Assembly: GCA_020354045.1 (NCBI GenBank) | Contig: CP070639.1 | Coordinates: forward strand, 3,037,618-3,087,092 | DNA: 49,475 nt | Origin: Anaerolineales bacterium | GTDB taxonomy: Bacteria; Chloroflexota; Anaerolineae; Anaerolineales; UBA4823 | Direction of reading: 5' to 3' | In this document: one piece after another, positions 26,083-36,530 of the stretch | Layout: each line of letters opens with the position of its first letter | How positions within the stretch are numbered: position 1 is the stretch's first letter | Notes under the pieces: generated by a model | Databases searched by the model: none | Told to the model about the DNA's origin: nothing | Seen by the model: the letters and a program-made list of their open reading frames with translations, nothing else | Position numbers and translations under genes: made by a program

Positions 26083-26933
26083 TATCCACCCTCTTTAACA
26101 GGATAAGAAACAATACCCACTGTTCCTGGTCCAAGATTGGCTGCCACTGCAATAGAAAGTTCTGAAGAGATCACCTCTCTACACCTTAATTTAGTTTGCA
26201 CCAACTCCATCAAAATTTCACCTGCCCTGGGATCCCTGGCATTTACAACCGCGACATTAACTAGGCGGCCGGCCATACGTTTTGCCATTTCATCAACAAT
26301 CTGCTGAAACGATCGCTTGCGGGTTCGCACACGACCTGCCATATCAAGAACACCATCCTTCAAAATAACAATTGGCTTTACATCCAACAAAGATGCCAGG
26401 GCGGCTTGCAATGTTTTTACACGCCCGCTTAGACGTGCATACTCCAGGGTGTCTAGGGTTAAGATTATTTCGATATTTTTCTTAAGGTACTCTAGATAAT
26501 CTAATATCTCACTTAGCGCTATGCCTTCACGTTCTTTTATCCTGGCATCCAGGCACATAAAACCCATACCAACCGATCCATTGGCTGAGTCGATAGGAAT
26601 CACATGGTACTCATCGGCGATTTCTTTTGCAGCCATCTCGGCAGAGGCAAAGGTCCCAGATAGGTGTTGAGTAATATGGATAGATAGTATCGTATCACCA
26701 GGCTCGGCAATTTTCCTGTAAAAATCGATAAACTGTTGAGGAGATGGTTGAGATGTTTTTGGAATAATATTTTTAGTTTCAACCAGACGATAAAACCCCT
26801 CGTTACTCAGGTCTATTCCTTGCAAGTAAGTATTTTCTTCAAACTGAATATTGATCGGAATGACATCGATTTGATATTTAGATATCCATTCTTCGGGAAT
26901 ATCCCCTGCCCCGTCCATGACTATGCGCAACAT
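26082..26933 (-). CDS. DegV family fatty-acid-binding protein
   Basis: A 283-residue DegV-fold protein. The N-terminus MLRIVMDGAGDIPEEW corresponds to the family's TDSxxDLP entry. KTSQPSPQQFIDFY and TILSIHITQHLSGTFASAEMAA carry the Thr/Ser residues that hold a fatty-acid carboxylate. Bacterial DegV/FakB-type proteins bind acyl chains and present them to a kinase. No fakA-like kinase is visible here. GGGAGG is five bases before ATG 26933. It lies between an ECF sigma gene and a membrane protein. Confidence 0.9.
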   Translation of the reverse strand: MLRIVMDGAGDIPEEWISKYQIDVIPINIQFEENTYLQGIDLSNEGFYRLVETKNIIPKTSQPSPQQFIDFYRKIAEPGDTILSIHITQHLSGTFASAEMAAKEIADEYHVIPIDSANGSVGMGFMCLDARIKEREGIALSEILDYLEYLKKNIEIILTLDTLEYARLSGRVKTLQAALASLLDVKPIVILKDGVLDMAGRVRTRKRSFQQIVDEMAKRMAGRLVNVAVVNARDPRAGEILMELVQTKLRCREVISSELSIAVAANLGPGTVGIVSYPVKEGG

Positions 26934-26949
26934 ATTTCCCTCCCGTTCC

Positions 26950-27534
26950 TTAATTTCTGTCTTGCGTTGTTAGAGAATCAAAAAAATCCAGATTTCCATA
27001 TTGATCTCGAAGTGAAATAAGTGTGCGATGGTACAGGCTTTTAATAGCTCCTTCAGTCCGGTCCATTATTTGACCAATCTCCGCATTCGATAGATGTTCA
27101 ACAAACTTCAGGATGATCAGTTGCTGGCGCTCGGGCGATAAGCTACGTATAACCCACATCAACCTTTCTTGCTCTTCACTCTCTAGTAGTTCATACTCTG
27201 GATGGTTACCATTGCGGCTGGTAAATATTCCTTCTTCGAGTGGTACCTCTTTCCTTCGACTATTATCACGGTGCCAATTTGCGACCAAATTATGGGCTAT
27301 CCGATATAACCATGCTGATAAAGGTAAACCTTGGTTACGATAATTGCCGATGTGCCGCATTGCCCGATAAAAAACTCGCGCTGTTAAATCCTCAGCGTCA
27401 AATGGATCACCTGTCCGATAATATACATAGTTGTAAATACGGCCTACATAACGTTCATATAGCACTCCGAAGGCATCACCATCTCCTTTCGAAGCTAGAC
27501 TTAAGGCTTCTTCGTCGCTGAGAATTTCCTGCAC
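26950..27534 (-). CDS. ECF-type RNA polymerase sigma factor
   Basis: A 194-residue sigma-70 family group 4 protein. The sigma-2 region runs from FGVLYERYVGRIYNYVYYR to AWLYRIAHNLVANWHRD. The sigma-4 helix-turn-helix is LSPERQQLIILKFVEHLSNAEIGQIMDRTEGAIKSLYHRTL in pieces. The start codon is GTG at 27534 without a clear Shine-Dalgarno. It directs RNA polymerase to a specific regulon. The degV gene begins 16 bases after its stop, and a third membrane-protein gene follows, so the three form one operon divergent from ssrA. Confidence 0.93.
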   Translation of the reverse strand: MQEILSDEEALSLASKGDGDAFGVLYERYVGRIYNYVYYRTGDPFDAEDLTARVFYRAMRHIGNYRNQGLPLSAWLYRIAHNLVANWHRDNSRRKEVPLEEGIFTSRNGNHPEYELLESEEQERLMWVIRSLSPERQQLIILKFVEHLSNAEIGQIMDRTEGAIKSLYHRTLISLRDQYGNLDFFDSLTTQDRN

Positions 27535-27656
27535 GGATGTTTACCCATCCTGACAGGGTTTATTATTGAAAACCCCATCACCATAAATTAGTTGCTGTGA
27601 GTATATCACGTTCAAATAACAACATGGTTTGTGAAACTTTTGAGCACCAGAACAAT

Positions 27657-27685
27657 TTGATTTTATCAAACTTATCCAGTATAAT
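27657..27685 (+). promoter_or_regulatory. ssrA promoter
   Basis: TTGATT (27657-27662) and TATAAT (27680-27685) are separated by exactly 17 bases. The mature tmRNA 5' end follows 11 bases after the -10 box. This is the best-formed sigma-70-type promoter in the window. Confidence 0.75.
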
Positions 27686-27695
27686 ATCCTCACTC

Positions 27696-28092
27696 GGGGA
27701 TGACAGGCTTCGACGGGAGAGGCTGGCCCCGAATTGCGAGCCGAGAGGCGCCGACCTCGATAAATCAGCGCAAAACAAAAGTGCCAACAGCACAAACTAC
27801 GCTGCTCTACCACTCGCTGCATAAGCGAATGATGAAGCAGCTGGTCCTATAAATAGGGCCACGTCCGCCCACCCCGCTCTCCGACCGGAGGTGGTATCGG
27901 GCGACAAAAAGTCGGAGTGCCGCACGATACGCCGCTAAACGTGCGCAAGAGGGCTTTAGGGTCCTAGCGGCTGGTTGGGTGATTATCCTTGTCGGTTGTG
28001 AGACACCTGGCGACATACAACAGCCGACTACGCTCGTAGATATTCGCGGGTTGAATCTTTCGGACGCGGGTTCGATTCCCGCCATCTCCACC
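27696..28092 (+). ncRNA. ssrA: Transfer-messenger RNA (tmRNA)
   Basis: About 397 bases. The 5' end GGGGATGACAGGCTTCGACG and the 3' end GCGGGTTCGATTCCCGC with CATCTCCACC form the tRNA-like domain. The acceptor stem pairs GGGGATG with CATCTCC, and the T-arm is canonical. The tag frame starts at GCG 27768 and ends at TAA 27822-27824, giving AQNKSANSTNYAALPLAA. The hydrophobic LAA end is the usual ClpXP degron. The terminal A of CCA is not genomic (a T follows ACC), so CCA must be completed after transcription. tmRNA with SmpB rescues stalled ribosomes. smpB is not in the window. Confidence 0.97.
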
Positions 28093-28097
28093 TTTCA

Positions 28098-28117
28098 AGC
28101 TAATTCAAAAATTAGCT
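28098..28117 (+). repeat. Short hairpin downstream of ssrA
   Basis: AGCTAATT and AATTAGCT form a perfect 8-bp stem with a CAAA loop, six bases after the tmRNA 3' end. It is A/T rich without a U-tract and may guide 3' processing or support termination. Confidence 0.4.
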
Positions 28118-28124
28118 ACCACAG

Positions 28125-28151
28125 AAAAAACTGGCTCACTGCCAGTTTTTT
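28125..28151. terminator. Bidirectional rho-independent terminator after ssrA
   Basis: AAAAAACTGGC (28125-28135), loop TCACT, GCCAGTTTTTT (28141-28151). A- and T-tracts flank a GC stem on both sides. It can therefore terminate ssrA on the plus strand and the radical SAM gene (stop at 28187) on the minus strand. Confidence 0.85.
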
Positions 28152-28186
28152 GTTAAGGCTCTATCGCGGTGACAAGTTGGCAGCTA

Positions 28187-29080
28187 CTAATGCTCGTAAA
28201 TATGTGCGGGCAACAGGATGTCAGGAAATTCCATAACTAGCGATTGTCGTGATTGATAGCAAAGGTGACAGGCATCTGCAAAATGTGTCTCGTGTGAAAG
28301 GTTATATTTTCGGACCAATTCTGCCGGACCTCCAGCGACCAACGGGGCAAGTACCGGATGCAAATCAGGATCATACAGGCTAAATATCTCTTCAAGTGAG
28401 TTCTCAAATATATTACCTAATAAGATACCCTCACAGATCAAGACATTGCCCCCTGGATCCAGATGTACTCTTCCCAATTCGCGTAAATCTTCGTGGGGGC
28501 ATTTATTGAATCCTTCCCAATGCCGTTTGGGTGCACGAGAAGCGAGATTTACCGCCGCCCTACCTCGATACATTACAGCTGACTCTCCAAACGGACGCTG
28601 CCCAATAGGATGCACCACATCCACGTCCTCGGGTTGGGCGACAGAAATTGTACCAACCGGAATGCCTAATTTTTCTGCTGCCAGGTAAGCATAACGAACA
28701 TTTTTTTCATAACGCTTGTTCCAGTGGTAAAGGTCACTGCTGATCGAAAGGTCCTTCACAATACCTACAAACGGTTGTAGTTTTGTAAGTGCATATTCAA
28801 AACTTCGAGCCCAAAATGCATTTGTGACAATACCTGCCTCAAAGCCATATTGGTTTGCTGACTTAACCGCTTGTTGAAGCAGTGAGTAGTATAAAAATGG
28901 TTCACCCCCTTCGAAATAGATCCTACGAATTGATCCAATACCTTTAGCTTGCTGAAGTATGAGATGGATATTATCCAGCCTCATCGAGCCATTCTGCCTG
29001 GGGTTGCCCCAGACAAAGCAGTGATCACAGGAGAGATTGCACTTGTAAGTTAACAAAAGGTGGAGGCTGGTCAGTTTCAT
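28187..29080 (-). CDS. Radical SAM protein
   Basis: A 297-residue protein with the [4Fe-4S]-SAM motif CNLSCDHC (Cys14, Cys18, Cys21) right at the N-terminus and GGEPFLY after strand 2. Further Cys residues occur in FNKCPHED, LICEGILLGN and DACHLCYQS, suggesting a SPASM/Twitch-like auxiliary cluster domain. The family makes a 5'-deoxyadenosyl radical for peptide modification, heme or cofactor chemistry. The specific substrate is unknown and no precursor-peptide gene is seen nearby. It stands alone between the bidirectional terminator and the rlmI-like gene. Confidence 0.88.
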   Translation of the reverse strand: MKLTSLHLLLTYKCNLSCDHCFVWGNPRQNGSMRLDNIHLILQQAKGIGSIRRIYFEGGEPFLYYSLLQQAVKSANQYGFEAGIVTNAFWARSFEYALTKLQPFVGIVKDLSISSDLYHWNKRYEKNVRYAYLAAEKLGIPVGTISVAQPEDVDVVHPIGQRPFGESAVMYRGRAAVNLASRAPKRHWEGFNKCPHEDLRELGRVHLDPGGNVLICEGILLGNIFENSLEEIFSLYDPDLHPVLAPLVAGGPAELVRKYNLSHETHFADACHLCYQSRQSLVMEFPDILLPAHIYEH

Positions 29081-29206
29081 GGTTATAGACTCCAGGTAAG
29101 AGGAATATTGTTGCTAGCATTAAACAACAGAAGCAGATTCAATTGGTGTCTATAAGCCACCCTAGGAATGACACGAAAGCTGATACAAAAACAAGTCTAT
29201 TCTTGA

Positions 29207-30394
29207 CTATTCAATATACACGACCAACCCCTTTAAGTAAGACCCCTCGGGGAAGTTTAGCGATACAGGATGGTCCCAATCTTGACTGAGCCTTTGTACT
29301 ATCCTTGCTTCCACACCTGCATCCAGGGCGGCGCCTGCGACAATTTTCTGGAATAGATCAATACTAACCCCACCCGAACAGGAAAATGTAATCAAAATAC
29401 CGCCCGGACGAAGTAGTTTGAAGCCGAGTAGGTTGATATCCTTATAGCCTCGCGCAGCTCGTTCTGTTTGGGCCGCGGTGGCAGCAAATTTGGGGGGATC
29501 CAATATCACCATATCAAAATATTTACCCTGATCTCTCATCTTACGCAGTAGCTGAAAAGCGTTTCCCTGTATCCATCGTATATTGTTCGCATTCATTTCG
29601 TTCGCGGAGACATTTTGCTTTGCTAAGCTGATTGCTTCATCAGAGGACTCAATGCATAATACACTATTAGCGAAACCATATAATGAAGCCAGTGCAAAAC
29701 CACCTGTATAGGAGAAGCAATCCAGCACGTCCCTGCCTGCAGCCAGCTGAGCGACAATCTGACGGTTGGAGCGCTGATCTAAATAAAATCCAGTTTTGTG
29801 ACCCCGCCTCACATCGATTAGATAATGAATGCCATTCTCTGCTATATTTATGAGATCGGCTGGATTTTCTCCAATCACAAGTCCGGTCCGGGCTTCCAAG
29901 CCCTCCAAGGTTCGCACTTCGACATCTGAACGCTCGTATAGATTGTTTAAACCTGTAATATCAATGAGAGCGTCACTTAACACATCACGCCATCTCTCTA
30001 TCCCCCAACTTAAACACTGCATAACTAATGTATCCCGATAACGGTCGACAATCAAGCCAGGCATTCCATCCGATTCGGCATGCACAAGGCGTACCGCATC
30101 AAGCCGGTTTAAGTCAACAAACGAATCTCGTAGTTTGACTGATTTTTTTATACGCTCCTTAAAAAAATGTGGAGTAATTTCTTCCTCCGGGTTCCAACTC
30201 CAGATGCGGACTCGAATCTGAGAAGATGAGCTGTATGCACCTTTAGCCAGCCATACGCCCTGGCTGGAATATATGCTTACAGTCTCACCGTCTTCGGGAA
30301 TCCCGCGGACCTCAGCCAATGCTCCGGAGAAAATCCACGGGTGGCGTCGTAATACAGATTTTTCCCGACCTGGTTTGAGAACAACAGAGGGCAT
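29207..30394 (-). CDS. Class I SAM-dependent rRNA methyltransferase (RlmI-like)
   Basis: A 395-residue protein of the RlmI / YccW type. An N-terminal PUA domain (residues ~1-75: VVLKPGREKSVLRRHPWIFSG) and a central domain with GLIVDRYRDTLVMQ come first. A Rossmann methyltransferase follows with DCFSYTGGFALASL (SAM site), VILDPPKFA and ITFSCSGG, the last holding the expected catalytic Cys. E. coli RlmI methylates 23S rRNA C1962 at C5. The same target is likely here but not proven. A minus-strand terminator lies directly upstream, so the gene has its own promoter or is read through. Confidence 0.9.
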   Translation of the reverse strand: MPSVVLKPGREKSVLRRHPWIFSGALAEVRGIPEDGETVSIYSSQGVWLAKGAYSSSSQIRVRIWSWNPEEEITPHFFKERIKKSVKLRDSFVDLNRLDAVRLVHAESDGMPGLIVDRYRDTLVMQCLSWGIERWRDVLSDALIDITGLNNLYERSDVEVRTLEGLEARTGLVIGENPADLINIAENGIHYLIDVRRGHKTGFYLDQRSNRQIVAQLAAGRDVLDCFSYTGGFALASLYGFANSVLCIESSDEAISLAKQNVSANEMNANNIRWIQGNAFQLLRKMRDQGKYFDMVILDPPKFAATAAQTERAARGYKDINLLGFKLLRPGGILITFSCSGGVSIDLFQKIVAGAALDAGVEARIVQRLSQDWDHPVSLNFPEGSYLKGLVVYIE

Positions 30395-30407
30395 AATTCA
30401 ATCGTAT

Positions 30408-30440
30408 AAAAAAATCAGGATGTGATTGCTCACACCCTGA
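30408..30440 (-). terminator. Terminator of the ctaA-ligA-oxoamine synthase operon
   Basis: Read on the minus strand: TCAGGGTGTGA, loop GCAA, TCACATCCTGA, then seven T. The 11-bp stem contains one G-U pair. It lies six bases after the stop of the aminotransferase-family gene and before the rlmI-like start. Confidence 0.85.
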
Positions 30441-30445
30441 ATTAT

Positions 30446-31654
30446 TTATCCAAGCAAGCCGATTTCTCTACCGGCAGTTTCGATTACATTCATCGCGTGT
30501 TCAATTTCATCCGCTTCGTGAGCGGCTGTCACTGTGGCTCGCAGGCGAGCAAGTCCTGGAGGTACGGCGGGAGAAACTACTGGTAGCACAAAAACATCCT
30601 TGTGCTGCGCACGCTGTGTCATTAAAAACGCGGTTTCATCACTTCCACAAACTACGGGCACAATCGCTGTTTCAGTATACAAAGTGTCAAATCCACGCGA
30701 TTTAATTCCCTCAATAAATTGTTTCGAATTTGCATTTAGTTTTTCAACTCTCCAAGGTTCATCGAGTATCACATCGAAAGCAACTTGTGCAGCTGCTGCC
30801 TGAGCAGGTGGAATAGCAGCGGAAAAAATGTAAGCGCGGCTGGCATGACGCAAATATTGGATCAATTCCTTTTTACCAGCCACATAACCTCCCACGGAGG
30901 GTATAGTCTTGCTGAGTGTACCCATCTTAAAATCAATTGACCCGGGCATATCAAAATGCTCTTCAATACCCCTACCTGTCTTTCCAAGCACACCAACCGA
31001 ATGAGCTTCGTCGATCATGAGCCAAGCGCGGTATTTATTACATAACTCTACCATTTTGGGAAAGTCGATCACATCCCCATCCATACTGAATACCGAATCT
31101 GCAATCACCAATTTGGTCGCATTACTGGAGACTTGCTGCAAGCGCTGCTCGAGTGCTTCCATATCATTATGCCGGAAGCGCAAAAATTTAGCCCCAGACA
31201 TTAGACAGCCGTCCACTATACTGGCATGATTTAATTTATCGGAGATGACATAATCTCCTCTGCCCAATAGGGTGGATACAACTGTCAAATTTGTAACATA
31301 TCCAGATGAATATGTTATAGCAGCTTCAGCGTTCTTGAATTCTGCAATCGTCTCCTCAAGAGCATCGTGAATCATTAAGGATCCTGCCAATGACCTAACT
31401 CCATGAGTTCCGGTGCCGAATCGATCAATGGCATCTTTTGCTGCAGCATTTATTCGAGGATGGCCAATCAATCCAAGATAACTGTAAGAAGCATACATAC
31501 CCATTTCCCGACCTTTTACCAGCACGCGTGCCCCACCCCTCAATTCTGTTACCGGCTGATTGTAATAGTACAGGTCTTCAGCTTTGGCATTGGCTACTCG
31601 CTCATTAATGTAACGGACGCGTTGCATGATCGTATCTTCTACATAATTATTCAT
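30446..31654 (-). CDS. Alpha-oxoamine synthase family PLP enzyme (KBL / AONS / SPT-like)
   Basis: A 402-residue fold-type I PLP enzyme that condenses an acyl-CoA (or acyl-ACP) with an amino acid. The motifs are SYSYLGLIGHP, GTGTHGVRSLAGS, Asp215-Glu216-His218 in MIDEAHSVG, and the Schiff-base Lys249 in GTLSKTIPSVGGY. AGGAG lies six bases before ATG 31654. No biotin (bioA/D/B) or threonine dehydrogenase gene is adjacent. 8-amino-7-oxononanoate synthase, 2-amino-3-ketobutyrate ligase and serine palmitoyltransferase therefore all remain possible. It ends an operon with ligA and ctaA. Confidence 0.88.
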   Translation of the reverse strand: MNNYVEDTIMQRVRYINERVANAKAEDLYYYNQPVTELRGGARVLVKGREMGMYASYSYLGLIGHPRINAAAKDAIDRFGTGTHGVRSLAGSLMIHDALEETIAEFKNAEAAITYSSGYVTNLTVVSTLLGRGDYVISDKLNHASIVDGCLMSGAKFLRFRHNDMEALEQRLQQVSSNATKLVIADSVFSMDGDVIDFPKMVELCNKYRAWLMIDEAHSVGVLGKTGRGIEEHFDMPGSIDFKMGTLSKTIPSVGGYVAGKKELIQYLRHASRAYIFSAAIPPAQAAAAQVAFDVILDEPWRVEKLNANSKQFIEGIKSRGFDTLYTETAIVPVVCGSDETAFLMTQRAQHKDVFVLPVVSPAVPPGLARLRATVTAAHEADEIEHAMNVIETAGREIGLLG

Positions 31655-31713
31655 TTTGATCTCCTGAGCCGGTGGAATTTACAAAACAAGTTTAGCCGAG
31701 GCAATATAAACTG

Positions 31714-33753
<2,040 letters not shown>

Positions 33754-33778
33754 TTAGATACATCAGTATTGGGACCGT

Positions 33779-34756
33779 TTATTTTGTTTGTTGAACTTCT
33801 TGAGATTGAAACACGATGTTTTGTGCGCCTGGTTCTAACTCACCACCTAGAGCAACAGCAGTCACTAAGATCAATGCTATCCATATTGCATCCGCCAGCA
33901 ATAAGTGTATGAGCTGCATCCATACCGGAGCAAGTAAGGCAACGTTGACAACACCTGCCCCGAGTTGCATTATGACCAGAGCAGTAAGCCAGCGCGACCA
34001 ACTTTTTATTTGCTCTCCCCGAATTTTTAGTCGAATATAGCCAGAAAGCACAATTAAGTAGCTGCTCACAATTACAGCAATCATTGGATGAAGAATTCTA
34101 AGGCGGACCAAGAAATGAGCAGTAGAAGAAAAGTCCTGTTGAATAGCCTGCCGTAGATTATCCGCTGGAAAAAGGGTATCTCCAAGAGCCGTCAGTGCCC
34201 CACTCATACCCAAAATAATCATCCCAATAAGACCAATTAAGATCAACCATCTTAACAATCCTTTACCAGCTAAATACATGCGCTTCCCACCCGATGCCCA
34301 CCAAGCTGTCAGGGTGAGGCAACCTAGCAGGATAAAGGTGTTTATCAGGTGTGCAACAATTGATATCGCCCTACCCAGTGAAGCATTCTGCGCGACCCAG
34401 TTAAACAAAACTAATCCCGCTCCTATCAACGCTTCAGTAATAATAAACACGAAGGACAACGTCGCCCCAAGTCGAACCGGATCACCTTTTGAAAAAAGCC
34501 GACGCGATAGTAACAAAAGAATAAATACCAGGATAAATGCGAGTCCACTGCTTAATCTATGGGAAAATTCAATAAGCGTTTCAACTTGCGGTTCACGGGG
34601 TAATATTTCCCCATTACATAGCGGCCAGTGACTACCACAGCCTGCACCCGAACCCGTCGCTCGCACATATGCCCCCCACAATATCACCAGTATATTAAAG
34701 CCTAGGACTGCCCAGGCAAATTTGATAAAGCTAGAATATTTCTCTGGAATTTCCAT
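33779..34756 (-). CDS. ctaA: Heme A synthase (CtaA/COX15 family)
   Basis: A 325-residue membrane protein with eight predicted helices. It oxidises the C8 methyl of heme O to make heme A for aa3-type cytochrome oxidases. Heme-binding His residues lie in FSHRLSSG, AHLINTF, RILHPMIAV and IHLLLADAIW. The paired Cys in GAGCGSHWPLCNGEI match the family's first loop. AAGGTAGCA precedes ATG 34756. No ctaB or oxidase subunits are in the window, but its presence implies heme A-dependent oxygen respiration. Confidence 0.94.
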   Translation of the reverse strand: MEIPEKYSSFIKFAWAVLGFNILVILWGAYVRATGSGAGCGSHWPLCNGEILPREPQVETLIEFSHRLSSGLAFILVFILLLLSRRLFSKGDPVRLGATLSFVFIITEALIGAGLVLFNWVAQNASLGRAISIVAHLINTFILLGCLTLTAWWASGGKRMYLAGKGLLRWLILIGLIGMIILGMSGALTALGDTLFPADNLRQAIQQDFSSTAHFLVRLRILHPMIAVIVSSYLIVLSGYIRLKIRGEQIKSWSRWLTALVIMQLGAGVVNVALLAPVWMQLIHLLLADAIWIALILVTAVALGGELEPGAQNIVFQSQEVQQTK

Positions 34757-35004
34757 TGCTACCTTCGAGGCTACTATCGCTGAATCATTTTGAAGCGATA
34801 ATTAATCGTAATACCAGCGATACAAATATTACCCTAATATATTAGAACTACTAAACTTCCGTATGCCAGCACAGCAATTATAATTGGTTAGCACAGCAAT
34901 CCGGTATGACAATTCAAAAACAATGCATTAAACATGTATACACATTTTAGGTTGAAAACAAACTTGGTCTACTCAAGAATATTTTAGAAGATAGAGGGTG
35001 ATTG

Positions 35005-35259
35005 ATGACCGGGAAAATTATATTGATGTATGGGACAACTTGGTGTGGAGCATGCCGTCGAGCCAAGCTTTTCTTCGAACAACATAAGATCCCTTACCAA
35101 TGGGTTGACATTGATCAAGATGCTGCTGGTGAAACCTTTGTCAAGCAAACAAATAATGGGATGCGCAGCGTTCCCACCATTGTTTTTCAGGATGGCTCTA
35201 TTCTGGTTGAGCCTTCCTCAAAAAAGTTAGCGGATAAGCTTGGTATCTCACTTTTCTGA
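35005..35259 (+). CDS. Glutaredoxin-like protein
   Basis: An 84-residue thioredoxin-fold protein of NrdH/mycoredoxin size. The active site is TTWCGACRRAK (CxxC), with the cis-Pro in RSVPTIVF. It transfers electrons to disulfides or mixed disulfides in the cytoplasm. ATG 35005 is chosen, with AGAGGG six bases upstream; an in-frame TTG at 35002 is less likely. An SDR gene begins 18 bases downstream. Confidence 0.92.
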   Translation: MTGKIILMYGTTWCGACRRAKLFFEQHKIPYQWVDIDQDAAGETFVKQTNNGMRSVPTIVFQDGSILVEPSSKKLADKLGISLF

Positions 35260-35277
35260 GCATACAGGCATTCTCCT

Positions 35278-36264
35278 ATGAACGTTCTGGTGTTGGGAGC
35301 AACCGGGTTTATTGGCGGACACATTGCGAAAGCTGCATATGATGCTGGTTGGTACACACGGGGCTTTAGGCGCGATCAAGCCTCCACTGGTCATTTAGGC
35401 GATCTTGAAATTGATTGGTTCACAGGCAATCTTGACGATACACAATCACTTAAGCATGCACTTCAAAATATTGATGTAGTATTTCATGTCGCGGGCTATT
35501 ATCCCGCCAGGAATGATCGCCGTCCGCTTGCAGAGCAAGTCAGGTATGTTCGCACACAAACCGAGGCTGTCATCGCTACAATCTCACAGGCCAATATTTC
35601 CCACTTTGTTTACACTTCCTCGCTCAGTACCATTGGTTTTCCCCCACCAGGATCCGATCGATTAGCCGACGAGAAAGATTATTACCAACCCGGCGACTTG
35701 AAGAAAAGTGCATATTATGAAGTCAAATACGTTATGGAATCGATGATCTTAGAAGCCACTTCTCAAGGATTTCCAGCTGTCATTCTCAACCCCACGGCAG
35801 TGTTTGGGCCAGGGGATGTCCACCTCACACTGGGTAGACTAATAATAGCAGCTGCACATGGTCGCATGATCGCCTGGTTGCCAGGGATTGTAAATGTAAT
35901 TGACGTTCGTGATGTAGCTGCTGCTCATATCCAGGCCGTTAAGCTCGGAAGCGTGGGAGAACGGTATATCCTTGGAGGGCAAAATCTCGGGATCAAAGAA
36001 GCTATGTACCAGGTGAGCCAAATATTAGGAACCAGAGCACCGCGCTTTAAAATTCCCCTTGGGCTGATCGATGGGTTGATAAAAATAGATAATCTCTTCC
36101 CTAACACCAGCCTCACTGGTAATCACCTGCAAGCCTTGGTCCGCTGGAGAGGCTTTGATTCTTCAAAAGCCACTCAATTTCTAGAATTAAAGACAAGACC
36201 TTTTGCCGAATCCATTCGAGATGCGCGAGATTGGTTTATTGAGAATGGTTACCTGCAAAAATAA
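35278..36264 (+). CDS. NAD-dependent epimerase/dehydratase (extended SDR)
   Basis: A 328-residue extended short-chain dehydrogenase. The Rossmann motif GATGFIGGH is at the N-terminus, FHVAGYYPA follows, the catalytic YxxxK is in AYYEVKYV, and NPTAVFGPGD is the substrate-region motif. It resembles dihydroflavonol-reductase-like and hopanoid-associated (HpnA) epimerases, but no hopanoid genes are adjacent. It acts on an unknown NDP-sugar or steroid/flavonoid-like carbonyl. It is probably co-transcribed with the glutaredoxin. Confidence 0.88.
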   Translation: MNVLVLGATGFIGGHIAKAAYDAGWYTRGFRRDQASTGHLGDLEIDWFTGNLDDTQSLKHALQNIDVVFHVAGYYPARNDRRPLAEQVRYVRTQTEAVIATISQANISHFVYTSSLSTIGFPPPGSDRLADEKDYYQPGDLKKSAYYEVKYVMESMILEATSQGFPAVILNPTAVFGPGDVHLTLGRLIIAAAHGRMIAWLPGIVNVIDVRDVAAAHIQAVKLGSVGERYILGGQNLGIKEAMYQVSQILGTRAPRFKIPLGLIDGLIKIDNLFPNTSLTGNHLQALVRWRGFDSSKATQFLELKTRPFAESIRDARDWFIENGYLQK

Positions 36265-36530
36265 ATCTCCCCTGATCTAAACATACACGCTTCAACCTAG
36301 CATAATAATTCCACCTAAATCCCTTGACCAGTATTGTGATTCCTAGGGAAATTTTGCATCCCAGAAAATCAAGCCAAATAGCCCCAGAGGTCAATAGGTG
36401 CACCTTTACACGTTATTGCATATAGGTTAACTTACTTTTTAACTGAGAAATAACACTTTGTGATATGCTTCACCACCTTTTGGCTCTCGAGAAATTGTGG
36501 TAATCACATCATGTGCTTCCACAACAGGAA

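Noticed and set aside
27657-27669. FNR-like palindrome TTGATTTTATCAA at the ssrA -35 region
   Set aside because: The spacer is three bases rather than the four of the FNR consensus, and its left half is simply the -35 hexamer of the ssrA promoter.
27807-28091. Open frames on both strands across the ssrA gene
   Set aside because: The region is fully explained by tmRNA structure; only the 18-codon tag frame is translated.
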